Below, piece by piece: positions 34,062 to 42,173 of a stretch of DNA of 64,000 nucleotides; positions within the stretch are counted from its first letter, which is position 1, and each line of letters starts with the position of its first letter. The stretch comes from Halorussus ruber. Its GTDB lineage: Archaea; Halobacteriota; Halobacteria; Halobacteriales; Haladaptataceae. The notes below the pieces were generated by a model that had not been told where the DNA came from, did not search any database, and was given only the letters and a program-made list of their open reading frames with translations. The stretch lies in NCBI RefSeq assembly GCF_004765785.1, contig NZ_SBIT01000002.1, positions 372,001-436,000 of the forward strand. Reading direction: 5' to 3'. The translations under genes were made by a program, and so were the position numbers.

Positions 34062-35483
34062 ATGGGGATCGAAGAAACAAGCGACTCCCGCTCCGAATCG
34101 GAGTCCGCCGGTGCGCTCGCGTCGTATTTCGGCTTCGACGAGCACGGGACGGACCTCCGGACCGAGATGGTGGCGGGCCTGACCACCTTCCTGACGATGA
34201 GTTACATCGTCGTGGTCAACCCGCAGATTCTGGCACAGGCAATCCAACTACAGGGCTACTCCACGAGTCAGACCCAGTCGATGCTCGCGGTCGTGACCCT
34301 CATCTCGGCCGCGGTGGCGACGCTGGTGATGGCGTTCTACGCGAACAGACCGTTCGCGCAAGCGCCGGGACTCGGCCTGAACGCCTTCTTCGCGTTCACC
34401 GTCGTCCTCGGAATGGGCGTCTCGTGGCAGACGGCCTTGGCGGCCGTCGTGGTCGAGGGCATCGTCTTCATCGCGCTCACCGCGGTCGGGGCGCGCGAGT
34501 ACGTCATCCGAATCTTCCCGGAACCCGTGAAACTCGCGGTCGGCACGGGTATCGGACTCTTCCTCGCAATCATCGGCCTCGAAGCGATGGGAATCATCAC
34601 CGGCGACGCCGGAACCATCGTGGCGCTGGCCCAAATCGGCCAGAGTCCGGTCGCAATCGTCTCCATCGTCGGCCTGTTCGTCACTTTCGCTCTCTACGCC
34701 CGCGGGGTTCCGGGGTCGATCATCCTCGGCATCCTGTTCACGTCCGCACTCGGCTACGGCGCGGAGTGGGCCGGTCTCGTGGCTGGCGGCACGCTGACCC
34801 CCGGTTCGACGCAGGCGACGTACAACATCGCGCCCCTCGCGGGAGCCTTCCTCACTGGCCTCGGCGACATCGAGGCCTTCTCGTTCGCGCTCGTCGTCTT
34901 CACCTTCTTCTTCGTGGACTTCTTCGACACCGCGGGCACCCTCACGGGCGTCTCGCAGATCGCTGGCTTCCTCGACGAGAACGGCGACCTCCCCGACATC
35001 GACCGACCGCTGATGGCCGACGCCATCGGGACCACGGTCGGCGGGATGCTCGGCACCTCGACGGTCACGACCTACATCGAGTCGGCCTCGGGCGTCGAGG
35101 AGGGCGGCCGGACCGGCATGACCGCGCTGACCGTCGCAATCCTGTTCCTGCTGGCGCTGGCGTTCATCCCCATCGCGGCGGCGGTTCCGATGTACGCTTC
35201 CCACATCGCGCTGGTCGTCATCGGCGTCGTGATGTTCCAGAACGTGGTGGACATCGACTGGAGCGACATCACCAACGTCGTCCCGGCGGGCATGACCATT
35301 CTGCTGATGCCGTTCTCGTTCTCCATCGCCTACGGCATCGCCGCGGGCATCGTCTCCTACCCCATCGTCAAACTCGCCGCGGGCGAGGTCGAGGACACCC
35401 GGCCCGGCCACTGGGCGCTGGCGGCCGCGTTCGTCGTCTACTTCTTCGTCCGGACCAGCGGGATGTTGCAGGGTAACGTCTGA
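34062..35483 (+). CDS. Purine (guanine/hypoxanthine) permease, AzgA/NCS2 type
   Basis: A 473-residue membrane protein with about 12-14 hydrophobic segments, importing purine bases with protons. The N-terminal SYFGFDEHGTDLRTEMVAGLTTFLTMSYIVVVNPQIL and NRPFAQAPGLGLNAFFAFTVVL are diagnostic of the AzgA/PbuG branch. FFFVDFFDTAGTLTGVSQ and GTSTVTTYIESASGVEEGGRTGMTA, the substrate-site segments, are intact. It lies 176 bases downstream of gfcR, so it may have its own promoter; a TATA-like ttaagta at 34025 is visible. Confidence 0.93.
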   Translation: MGIEETSDSRSESESAGALASYFGFDEHGTDLRTEMVAGLTTFLTMSYIVVVNPQILAQAIQLQGYSTSQTQSMLAVVTLISAAVATLVMAFYANRPFAQAPGLGLNAFFAFTVVLGMGVSWQTALAAVVVEGIVFIALTAVGAREYVIRIFPEPVKLAVGTGIGLFLAIIGLEAMGIITGDAGTIVALAQIGQSPVAIVSIVGLFVTFALYARGVPGSIILGILFTSALGYGAEWAGLVAGGTLTPGSTQATYNIAPLAGAFLTGLGDIEAFSFALVVFTFFFVDFFDTAGTLTGVSQIAGFLDENGDLPDIDRPLMADAIGTTVGGMLGTSTVTTYIESASGVEEGGRTGMTALTVAILFLLALAFIPIAAAVPMYASHIALVVIGVVMFQNVVDIDWSDITNVVPAGMTILLMPFSFSIAYGIAAGIVSYPIVKLAAGEVEDTRPGHWALAAAFVVYFFVRTSGMLQGNV

Positions 35484-35641
35484 GGTCGCCGCCTCTCTCC
35501 TCACCCTTCGCTCGGTCTCGATTCGCTCCTGTCCCCCTCCTTTCGCTTCCACTTCGGTTCGCTCCTCCCCGTTTTTCTCGTGCGAGTCACTCCCCGCCGC
35601 GGAAACGCTCATGTCGTTAGCTGTCGATATAGATTTCGACA

Positions 35642-35988
35642 ATGAGCGAATACGACGAACCCGACGCGACGGCGGACCCGATAGCGAAAATCTACTACGC
35701 CGACGAGGAGGCCACGCAGGTAGACGCCGCGTTCATCATCGAGGGGTGAAACTGGTGGTCTGGTTCAACCAAGTCGCCACCGACGAGTACGACTACGTCT
35801 CCATCCCGGCGGACAAGGTCATCGGCGTCAAGTCGCCGAAGTACGACTCCTTTTCGCTCAACGGTCGCCGCGTGACGGCCTACGGCGTCACCGACAAGTC
35901 GAGTCGTTCTCCGACCGATTGGCGGTTTAGTCGAAGGCGCGGGAAAGCATTGTTTTGTCGTGCTAAAAATAGGTTTTTGTTTTTTTAA
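35642..35988 (+). pseudogene. Small haloarchaeal gene broken by a one-base frameshift
   Basis: A normal start gives MSEYDEPDATADPIAKIYYADEE and runs into TGA at 35747 (35 codons). The protein then continues in the next frame as KLVVWFNQVATDEYDYVSIP, ADKVIGVKSPKYDSFSLNG and RRVTAYGVTDKS. Adding a single G to the GGGG run at 35743-35746 joins the halves as ...FIIEGVKLVVWF. The C-terminal end (RSPTDWRFSRRRGK onwards) is basic and atypical, suggesting further decay. It could be a pseudogene, an assembly error at the G run, or slippage during expression. Family unnamed to me. Confidence 0.6.
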
Positions 35989-36204
35989 ACACGGCTATAG
36001 ATAGTCGAAATTCGCTTGGCGGGGCCGTCGCGCTGGCGCGACTGGCCCCGCAACGGTGAGAGCCACGGCACGACCGGCGGCACTCAGTAAGGGCCTTCGA
36101 GGACGTCGCTGTCCAATCTATTCCCGTCACTCCGTGCGCGAGAACTTTCCGTGCCGCACCGCGCTCACCTCCGCATATCCTCTAACTGACTCGACACTAC
36201 CCCA

Positions 36205-36213
36205 GTTTTAATC
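36205..36213 (+). promoter_or_regulatory. TATA box of the sulfotransferase-like gene
   Basis: gttttaatc is centred 28 bases before the ATG at 36237 and favours this start over an in-frame GTG at 36225. Confidence 0.5.
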
Positions 36214-36236
36214 GCAATGCGTTCGTGGTCGGTGAC

Positions 36237-37652
36237 ATGAATCTCCCCAGTCGCCCGATTCCCCGCAGGTGGGTAGTCCGGGGCGCGGTCGCGCTCCTCG
36301 TCCTCGCGCTGGTCGCGCCCGCTGGCATCTCCGGGGCGTCGTACTTCGCAACCGCCGAGGACCCCGGGAACCTCCGCGCGTCGGTGGACGACCCAGCGAA
36401 CGGAATCACGATCATCTCGATTCAGGGCTTTCACTTCAAGGGGATGGCCAACGCCAACAAGCCCGCGAGGCTCGTCGCGGTCGGCCCGCGCGGAAACGTC
36501 GAGTGGGTCCACAACGGGTCCGGATTCGACGCCCGGTGGTTCTACGACGTGGACCCGCTGGAGAACCGCAACCTGCTCGTGACCGCGACGACGCCGAACG
36601 CCACGCTGGTCTACGAGTTGAACCCCGAGACCCAAGAGCGGGTCTGGACCGAGCGCCTGCCCATCCACGACACCCACGACGTGGACCTCATCAACGGCGA
36701 CCAGTTGCTCGTGGCGAACATGCGCGAACCGAGATACGACGACCGCATCTTCGTCTACAACACGACGACCGACGAGCGCGTCTGGGAGTGGGAGTTCCGC
36801 GACCACGGCTACCCCGAGGAGGGCGGCGGCGGGCCGAAGGACTGGACCCACGTCAACGACATCGACAAGATCGGGGAGGGCGAGTATCTGGTCTCGCCGC
36901 GCAACTTCGACCAAGTCATCGTGGTGAATCGCTCGACCGGCAACGTCACGATGCAGTTGGGGAGCGACGGCGAGCATTCGACCCTCTACGAACAGCACAA
37001 CCCGACCTACCTCGAAAGCGAGAACGGGACGCCGACGGTGCTGGTGGCCGACAGCGAGAACGACCGAGTGGTCGAGTACGAGAGAACCGGCGGCCCGGCG
37101 GGCAACGGGAGTTGGACGAAAACGTGGAGCATCGGCACGCGCGGCCTCAACTGGCCGCGGGACGCCGACCGCCTGCCCAACGGCAACACGCTCGTCGTGG
37201 ACACGATGCACCACCGCGTCTTCGAGGTGACCCCGACCGGCGAAGTCGTCTGGGAGTTCCACGCGCCGTGGGCACCCTACGACGTCGAACGCATCGCCTA
37301 CGGCGACGAACCCGACGGCCCGACCATGCGCGACCTCGGGAAGTCCGGCGACTACGACCTCAGCGGGAGCGGCCTGAAGGTCTCCGGCAAGGACACAAAG
37401 ACGGTCTCGTTCTGGCTGGTCGAGACGTTCGAGGAGACCCCGGTCGCCGCGCAGGCCGAGGAGTTCGCCCGCTTCTGGGCGCACGTCACGCCGTGGATTC
37501 GGCCCATCTGGATGACGAGTTGGGAGTTCCTCGCCGCGTTACTGGCCAGCGGCGTCCTGCTGGCGTGGGGCCTCGGCGAAGTGGTCTACCAGCGCAGGCG
37601 GATTCGAGGCGGCGTCGCTCGATTGCGGAGGCGACTAACAGAAAGAACGTGA
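36237..37652 (+). CDS. Arylsulfotransferase (ASST)-like beta-propeller membrane protein
   Basis: A 471-residue protein with a signal-anchor helix at the N terminus (VVRGAVALLVLALVAPAG), a large extracellular domain and a C-terminal transmembrane helix (SWEFLAALLASGVLLAWGLG) before a basic tail. The outer domain shows propeller-blade repeats with the pattern YELNPETQERVWTERL, NTTTDERVWEWEF, VNRSTGNVTMQLG and VFEVTPTGEVVWEF. H-D/H-N motifs such as DTHDVDLINGDQLLVAN and THVNDIDKIG match arylsulfotransferase-type propellers. The true acceptor is unknown, and haloarchaeal members may not be sulfotransferases. Confidence 0.8.
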   Translation: MNLPSRPIPRRWVVRGAVALLVLALVAPAGISGASYFATAEDPGNLRASVDDPANGITIISIQGFHFKGMANANKPARLVAVGPRGNVEWVHNGSGFDARWFYDVDPLENRNLLVTATTPNATLVYELNPETQERVWTERLPIHDTHDVDLINGDQLLVANMREPRYDDRIFVYNTTTDERVWEWEFRDHGYPEEGGGGPKDWTHVNDIDKIGEGEYLVSPRNFDQVIVVNRSTGNVTMQLGSDGEHSTLYEQHNPTYLESENGTPTVLVADSENDRVVEYERTGGPAGNGSWTKTWSIGTRGLNWPRDADRLPNGNTLVVDTMHHRVFEVTPTGEVVWEFHAPWAPYDVERIAYGDEPDGPTMRDLGKSGDYDLSGSGLKVSGKDTKTVSFWLVETFEETPVAAQAEEFARFWAHVTPWIRPIWMTSWEFLAALLASGVLLAWGLGEVVYQRRRIRGGVARLRRRLTERT

Positions 37653-37714
37653 GTCAGGAAAGGCGAGAGTCAGGAAAGGCGAGAGTCAGGAAAAGCGGGA
37701 GTCAGGAAAGGCGG
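37651..37714. repeat. 16-bp tandem repeat, four copies
   Basis: Units start at 37651, 37667, 37683 and 37699, each GAGTCAGGAAAGGCGA or a one- to two-base variant. The first unit overlaps the stop codon of the sulfotransferase-like gene. No hairpin, no coding frame. Confidence 0.85.
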
Positions 37715-37750
37715 GAAACGAGAGTCGATGGACGGAGTCGGCGAGAAACC

Positions 37751-38428
37751 TTACGCGTCTTCGAGGCAGAACCACCAATCCTTGCAGTCGTAGTCCTCGT
37801 CTTCGGCCGCTTCGAGTCGGGCCTCAACGCCCTCGGCGTCACTCGGCGGCGAGAGCAGAACCTTGTCGCCGAACTTCTGGTTGTCGGGCCAATCGCCGGG
37901 GACCGCGACGTCCTCGTCGTCCGAGAGCTGGAGCGCCTTCAGCGACCGGAGAATCTCGTCGATGTTTCGGCCGATTTCCATCGGGTAGTAGAGGATGAGT
38001 CGCAGAACGCCGTCGGGGTCTACGAGGAATACGGACCGGACCGTCGCAGTCCCGGCACCGGGATGAAGCATGCCGAGTTTCTCGGCGACTCGACCGCGCT
38101 CGTCGGCGATGATGGGGAACTCGATGTCTACGTCGAGTTCCTCGTCGATCCACTCGGTCCACTTGAGGTGCGAGTGGACGCGGTCTACCGAGAGACCGAC
38201 GAGATTCGCGTCGAGGTCCGCAAACTCGTCGCTACGCTGCTGGAAGGCGACGAACTCGCTCGTACAGACCGGCGTGAAGTCGCCGGGGTGGCTGAACAGG
38301 ACGAACCACTCGTCCTCGTAGTCGTCGGGAAGCGACAGCGTCCCGTGAGTCGTCTCGGCTTCGATTTCGGGGAACTGGTCGCCGATGAGCGGCATACCGT
38401 CTCGGGCAGTTTCGGTTTCGTCTGACAT
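37751..38428 (-). CDS. Peroxiredoxin (1-Cys/Prx6 type)
   Basis: Reduces hydrogen peroxide and organic peroxides. The peroxidatic cysteine is C55 in SHPGDFTPVCTSEFVAF, with the Thr and Arg partners of the family. VDRVHSHLKWTEWI and the long C-terminal domain with YYPMEIGRNIDEILRSLKALQ are typical of Prx6-like archaeal enzymes. The end YDCKDWWFCLEDA adds a C-X6-C pair that may serve as resolving cysteines. The ATG at 38428 begins MSDETETARDGMPLIGDQFPE; the 30-codon upstream extension is not conserved. It lies next to the sulfide cluster on the same strand, separated by 293 bases. Confidence 0.92.
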   Translation of the reverse strand: MSDETETARDGMPLIGDQFPEIEAETTHGTLSLPDDYEDEWFVLFSHPGDFTPVCTSEFVAFQQRSDEFADLDANLVGLSVDRVHSHLKWTEWIDEELDVDIEFPIIADERGRVAEKLGMLHPGAGTATVRSVFLVDPDGVLRLILYYPMEIGRNIDEILRSLKALQLSDDEDVAVPGDWPDNQKFGDKVLLSPPSDAEGVEARLEAAEDEDYDCKDWWFCLEDA

Positions 38429-38721
38429 CGCAATTGGTCGTAGAACCCCCAAAAATATACCCGCATCCAAAGGGGAAGTTATTACTTCCAAAACTAGCTT
38501 AGAGGAATCATAAAACATATTTTCGGGATTCGAAATCAGATAGCACGCTACGGTTCGGCCGAGTCGCGTTCGAGAAATTGCCCGGAGGAGTTGATTCCTT
38601 CGATGACACAGAAAGTTGCCACGTACACAAGTCTGCCTTTCCTACCGACAGCTAACGGATAGCTGTCGAAAAAGAAGTACGTGAATATGCCCCGTGAGTA
38701 TCGGGGGCTAGGCCGACTTCG

Positions 38722-39558
38722 CTACTTCTTCTGCAGGGCGGTTCCCATCCGGCGGAGCGCCTCGACCAGCGTGCCGAGCGCGCGCTTCACGTCCGAATCC
38801 CGAAGCGCCGAGAACAGGCCCAGCGGGCCGACCTTCTTCGGTTCCGTGTCGTCGGTGAACGCGGTCATCCCGGCCTGTAGCGCCTCGGCGATTTCCGGTT
38901 GGGCGGCCGTCTCGCCGACCGCGACCAGATTCTCCAAGTTCTGACCCAACTCGTACATGTCGGGCGTCTCGCGCTCGGACCGAGCATCGGCGAAACCGGC
39001 GACCAGCATCCGGAGTTCGGCGATGGGTTTGCGGTTCTCCCGCGCGAGGTCGATGCCCTCGGGCACGAGGTCGTCCGCGAGGTCTTTCGTCACTTCGAGC
39101 AGTTCGACGTGTTCGAGGAGGACGTCGGTGTTCTGCCCGAGGCGTTCGAGCAGCAGTATCGTCTCCTCTTTCTCGAACGCGTACCGGAGGCGTTCGACGG
39201 TCTCCCGGTTCTCGCGGGCAACCACGATGAGTTCCGGAAGCAGGTCCTCGACCAGTCCCTGCGAGACCTCCAGCAGGTCCAGCAGTTCGACCAGTTGCTC
39301 GGAGCTCTCGCCGACGCGCTGGAGCAGGACCAGCGTCTCTTCCTTCTCGAAGGCCATCCGTAGCTCTTCGATTGGTTCGCGGTTCTCGCGGGTGACCTCC
39401 ACGAGTTCGGGCACCAACTCCTCGGCCAGTCCCTGCGTCGCGTCGAGCAGGTCCAACAGTTCCGCGAGGTCGTCGGCGTTCGCTTCTATCTTGGCGACGA
39501 GTTCGTCGAGGTCTCGCTCCTCGACGTCTGTCGCCGCCTGTGTTTGAGTGTCTGACAT
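38722..39558 (-). CDS. DUF1641 protein with internal repeats, partner of Sqr
   Basis: A 278-residue, highly helical acidic protein of the DUF1641 family. It contains three copies of a roughly 50-residue unit: L-E-LLDLLxxxxGLxxxLVPELxxVxRENRExxExLRxxFEKEE, seen near residues 35-80, 85-130 and 135-180. The last 70 residues hold the family's PEIAEALQAGMTAF region and GLFSALRDSDVKRALGTLVEALRRMG. It starts nine bases after the stop of the sulfide:quinone oxidoreductase gene, so the two are an operon. The family often accompanies Sqr-like flavoproteins, where it may act as a membrane or electron-transfer partner; that role is not proven. Confidence 0.87.
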   Translation of the reverse strand: MSDTQTQAATDVEERDLDELVAKIEANADDLAELLDLLDATQGLAEELVPELVEVTRENREPIEELRMAFEKEETLVLLQRVGESSEQLVELLDLLEVSQGLVEDLLPELIVVARENRETVERLRYAFEKEETILLLERLGQNTDVLLEHVELLEVTKDLADDLVPEGIDLARENRKPIAELRMLVAGFADARSERETPDMYELGQNLENLVAVGETAAQPEIAEALQAGMTAFTDDTEPKKVGPLGLFSALRDSDVKRALGTLVEALRRMGTALQKK

Positions 39559-39567
39559 TGTGACCAC

Positions 39568-40740
39568 CTACGGGAGCGGGTCGTAGCCCCGGAGCCAGAG
39601 GTTCCAGTAGACGCTGGGCAGGACGTTCACGTCGAGAATCCAGTTGAGTTTGCTCTCGACGGGCGCGGAGATGCTGTCTTCGTAGTCGAACTCCGCCATC
39701 ATCGCCTTGCCCTTCTGGGTCAGGAGCGGGCACGCCGCGTAGCCGTCGTACTCCGCTTTCATCGGCTTGTCTTCCATGAGCGACGCGATATTCTTTGCGA
39801 CCACGTGGGCCTCCTTCCGGGCGGCGGCCGCCGTCTTGGAGTGGGGTGCGTTCTCACAGTCGCCCAGCGCGAACACGTCGTCGTACTCGGTGTGCTGGAG
39901 CGAGTGCTGGTCGATGGTCACGTACTCGCCGTCCTCGCTCCCGTCGGCCAGCGGGGAGTTCTCCGTGATGGCTTTCTGGCCGTACTGGGGCGTGACCGGC
40001 GCGAGGAAGTCGTATTCGAGTTCCCGACCGTCGGCGCTGTGGACGACCTGAGCGTCGGGGTCGATTTCCTCGACCGAGAAGTTCGCCTCGAACGTGATGT
40101 CGCGCTCGTCCCAGAGGTCGTAGAGTTTCTCGCGGTAGGGCTGGACGCCGAAGTGATGGTCGGCGTTCCGGGTCATGACGACCTCGGACTCCTCGCGGAT
40201 GCCCTTCCGCCGGAGGTAGTCGTCGGCGAGCATCGTCATCTTCAGCGGCGCGCCGGGGCACTTGATGGGGGTGTCCGGCTGGGTGACGACGAAGGTGCCG
40301 CCGTCGAAGTCCTCGAGGGCTTCCTGCATCTCCATCGCGGCCTCGTAGTGGTAGAAGGGGAAGACGGAGTCGGTCTCCTGCCAGCCTTCGAGCAGGCCGG
40401 GGGTGGCCTCGGGGTCGAGGCGGTGGCCGGTCGCCACGACGAGGTAGTCGTAGTCGAGATTCCCGTCGCCCAGTTCGACCGTCTTCTCGTCGGGATTCAC
40501 GCCGACGACTTCGTCGTTGACGAACTCGATACCGTTGTCGAATAGCTCCGTCACGTCCCGGGCCTGCTCCTCGGCGTCGAGGTAGCCGAACGGGAGGAGA
40601 TAGAAGGACGGCTGGTAGAGGTGTTTCGTGCTCTTGTCTACGACGGTGATGTCCGCCTCGTCTCGGTCTAGCTTTCGCCGGAGGATGTTCGCGGTCATCG
40701 CACCGCCGGTGCCAGCGCCGAGAACGGCAATTTTTGTCAT
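39568..40740 (-). CDS. sqr: Sulfide:quinone oxidoreductase-like flavoprotein
   Basis: A 390-residue FAD enzyme oxidising sulfide to protein-bound persulfide or polysulfide and reducing quinone. The N terminus MTKIAVLGAGTGGAMTANIL is the FAD dinucleotide fold. VVATGHRLDPEATPGL and DDVFALGDCENAPHSKTAAAARKEA are the other FAD contacts. The two redox cysteines expected for Sqr are present: C161 in TPIKCPGAPLKMTM and C337 in YAACPLLTQKGKAM. The start at 40740 is preferred over the ATG at 40764, because the TATA-like tattaat (about 40771-40778) is at leaderless distance from the former. It heads the sqr-DUF1641 operon. Confidence 0.9.
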   Translation of the reverse strand: MTKIAVLGAGTGGAMTANILRRKLDRDEADITVVDKSTKHLYQPSFYLLPFGYLDAEEQARDVTELFDNGIEFVNDEVVGVNPDEKTVELGDGNLDYDYLVVATGHRLDPEATPGLLEGWQETDSVFPFYHYEAAMEMQEALEDFDGGTFVVTQPDTPIKCPGAPLKMTMLADDYLRRKGIREESEVVMTRNADHHFGVQPYREKLYDLWDERDITFEANFSVEEIDPDAQVVHSADGRELEYDFLAPVTPQYGQKAITENSPLADGSEDGEYVTIDQHSLQHTEYDDVFALGDCENAPHSKTAAAARKEAHVVAKNIASLMEDKPMKAEYDGYAACPLLTQKGKAMMAEFDYEDSISAPVESKLNWILDVNVLPSVYWNLWLRGYDPLP

Positions 40741-40769
40741 ACCGACTGTTTCTTGGGACTCCATACCGA

Positions 40770-40779
40770 TTAATAGAGA
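40770..40779 (-). promoter_or_regulatory. TATA box of the sqr operon
   Basis: On the minus strand, ctattaatcg lies about 30 bases before the ATG at 40740. It separates the sqr operon's own transcript from that of the upstream rhodanese fusion gene. Confidence 0.45.
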
Positions 40780-40850
40780 GATAGCAACAATAATCTTGTG
40801 TACCGTCCCCAAAACCGTAGACAGAGGAAATTCTAACCGGAGTTCGACTG

Positions 40851-41948
40851 CTACTCGTCGGTCTCGACCGGGGCGTCCACGAGGTTGGCCCACTCGGTCC
40901 ACGACCCGTCGTAGTTGCGCACGTCGTCGTAGCCCAGCAGTTCCGAGAGGACGAACCAGACGACGGCCGAGCGCTCGCCGAGGTGGCAGTAGACGATGAC
41001 CTCGTCGTTCGGGAAGATGCCCTCCTCCTCGAACAGCCGCCGGAGTTCCGACTCGCTCTTGAATCGCCCGTCGTCGTCGTCGACCACTTCCGACCACGGC
41101 AAGTGAACCGACCCGGGGACGTGACCGCCGACCATCGTCTCGGGGGCGTCGGCGTCGGGCGGCGAGCGCCTATCGCCGGAGAACTCGGCGGCGCTCCGAA
41201 CGTCGAGGAGTTTCGTGTCCTGGACCAGCGCGGCCTCGACGTCGTCCCGCCTCGCGCGAAGGTGTTCGAAGGGACCGCGCGCCTCGTAGGTCTGGGTCGA
41301 GAAGGCCGGGACCTCGGTCGTGGTCTGATAGCCGAGTTCCAGCCAGTAGTTCCGCCCGCCGTTCAACAGCGAGACGCTCTCGTGGCCGAAGTACTTGAAC
41401 AGCCAGTAGGCGTAGGCCGCGAACCAGTTCGACTGGTCGCCGTAGAGGACGACGGTGCTGTCGTCGGTAATGCCGTGTTCGCCTAGCAGGTCCTCGAACT
41501 GTTCTTTCGGAGCAATACCACGGCCGTTCTCGCCGGTCAGGTCGGTCTGCCAGTCGAGGCGAATCGCGCCGGGAATGTGAGACTCCTCGTAGGACCCGGT
41601 CGTATCCACCTCCACGAGTCGGAAGGCCGGGTCGTCGCTCCGGAACCGGTCGAGTCGGTCCCGTACCCACTCGGCCTCGACCAGCACGTCGTTGGCGTAC
41701 TCGTGCCCGCCGCCGACGGTCAGTTCGTAACACGTCTGGCGCGCGTCGTGCAGGGCGGGCATCGACTCGACCAGTCCGGCCTCCTCCAGTTTCTCGATGC
41801 CGTATCGGGTGGTCCGGGCCGACAGCATCGTCTCCTCGATGAGGGTCTTCTGGGTGGCACGCCCGTGGCGTTCGAGCGTCTTGAAGATGAACTTGGAACT
41901 GGGCGGGAGGTCCTCGAGTTTCTCTCGAACGTCGTCGGAAATCGCCAT
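40851..41948 (-). CDS. Winged-helix/tandem-rhodanese fusion (sulfurtransferase)
   Basis: A 365-residue protein made of a DNA-binding domain and a thiosulfate/3-mercaptopyruvate sulfurtransferase. Residues about 15-75 form a winged helix (KFIFKTLERHGRATQKTLIEETMLSARTTRYGIEKLEEAGLVES). Rhodanese domain 1 (about 95-225) lacks the active cysteine (VVLYGDQSNWFA). Domain 2 has C321 in VIVYCHLGERSAVVW, the persulfide-carrying residue. It could regulate the sulfide genes according to its persulfide state, or simply be a tethered enzyme; this is inference. The ATG at 41948 has a TATA-like acataac about 30 bases upstream on the minus strand. It is divergent from the rhodanese/MBL gene. Confidence 0.88.
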   Translation of the reverse strand: MAISDDVREKLEDLPPSSKFIFKTLERHGRATQKTLIEETMLSARTTRYGIEKLEEAGLVESMPALHDARQTCYELTVGGGHEYANDVLVEAEWVRDRLDRFRSDDPAFRLVEVDTTGSYEESHIPGAIRLDWQTDLTGENGRGIAPKEQFEDLLGEHGITDDSTVVLYGDQSNWFAAYAYWLFKYFGHESVSLLNGGRNYWLELGYQTTTEVPAFSTQTYEARGPFEHLRARRDDVEAALVQDTKLLDVRSAAEFSGDRRSPPDADAPETMVGGHVPGSVHLPWSEVVDDDDGRFKSESELRRLFEEEGIFPNDEVIVYCHLGERSAVVWFVLSELLGYDDVRNYDGSWTEWANLVDAPVETDE

Positions 41949-42173
41949 CGGTATTTGAGACCTAGTACCCGCCGACCGGTTATGTGATTGACGGTCCGTC
42001 TGGACCAGTTGTTCAATCGCGCGCACATCTACGCCGGTCGTTCGAGGCCGGAAGTCAGGGAAGCGGAAATAATGTTGCTTACCTCCGTCGGTGCGGCAGT
42101 ATTTGCGAGAGAAGCGGAAACAAGAGAGTTCTGACCAACCCTTAATATTGTACGGTGAATACAAGATACTGTA
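41949..42173. promoter_or_regulatory. Divergent promoter region of the sulfur cluster
   Basis: 225 bases between the winged-helix/rhodanese gene and the rhodanese/MBL gene. The plus-strand TATA box cttaatat (42141-42148) lies 29 bases before the ATG at 42174. The minus-strand acataac (about 41978-41985) serves the other gene. A small dyad GGTCC-gtct-GGACC lies at about 41993-42006. A regulator of the cluster would be expected to bind here. Confidence 0.5.

Noticed and set aside
34248-35642. Long minus-strand frame opposite the purine permease
   Set aside because: The product is a charged low-complexity antisense of membrane helices; the plus-strand gene is certain.
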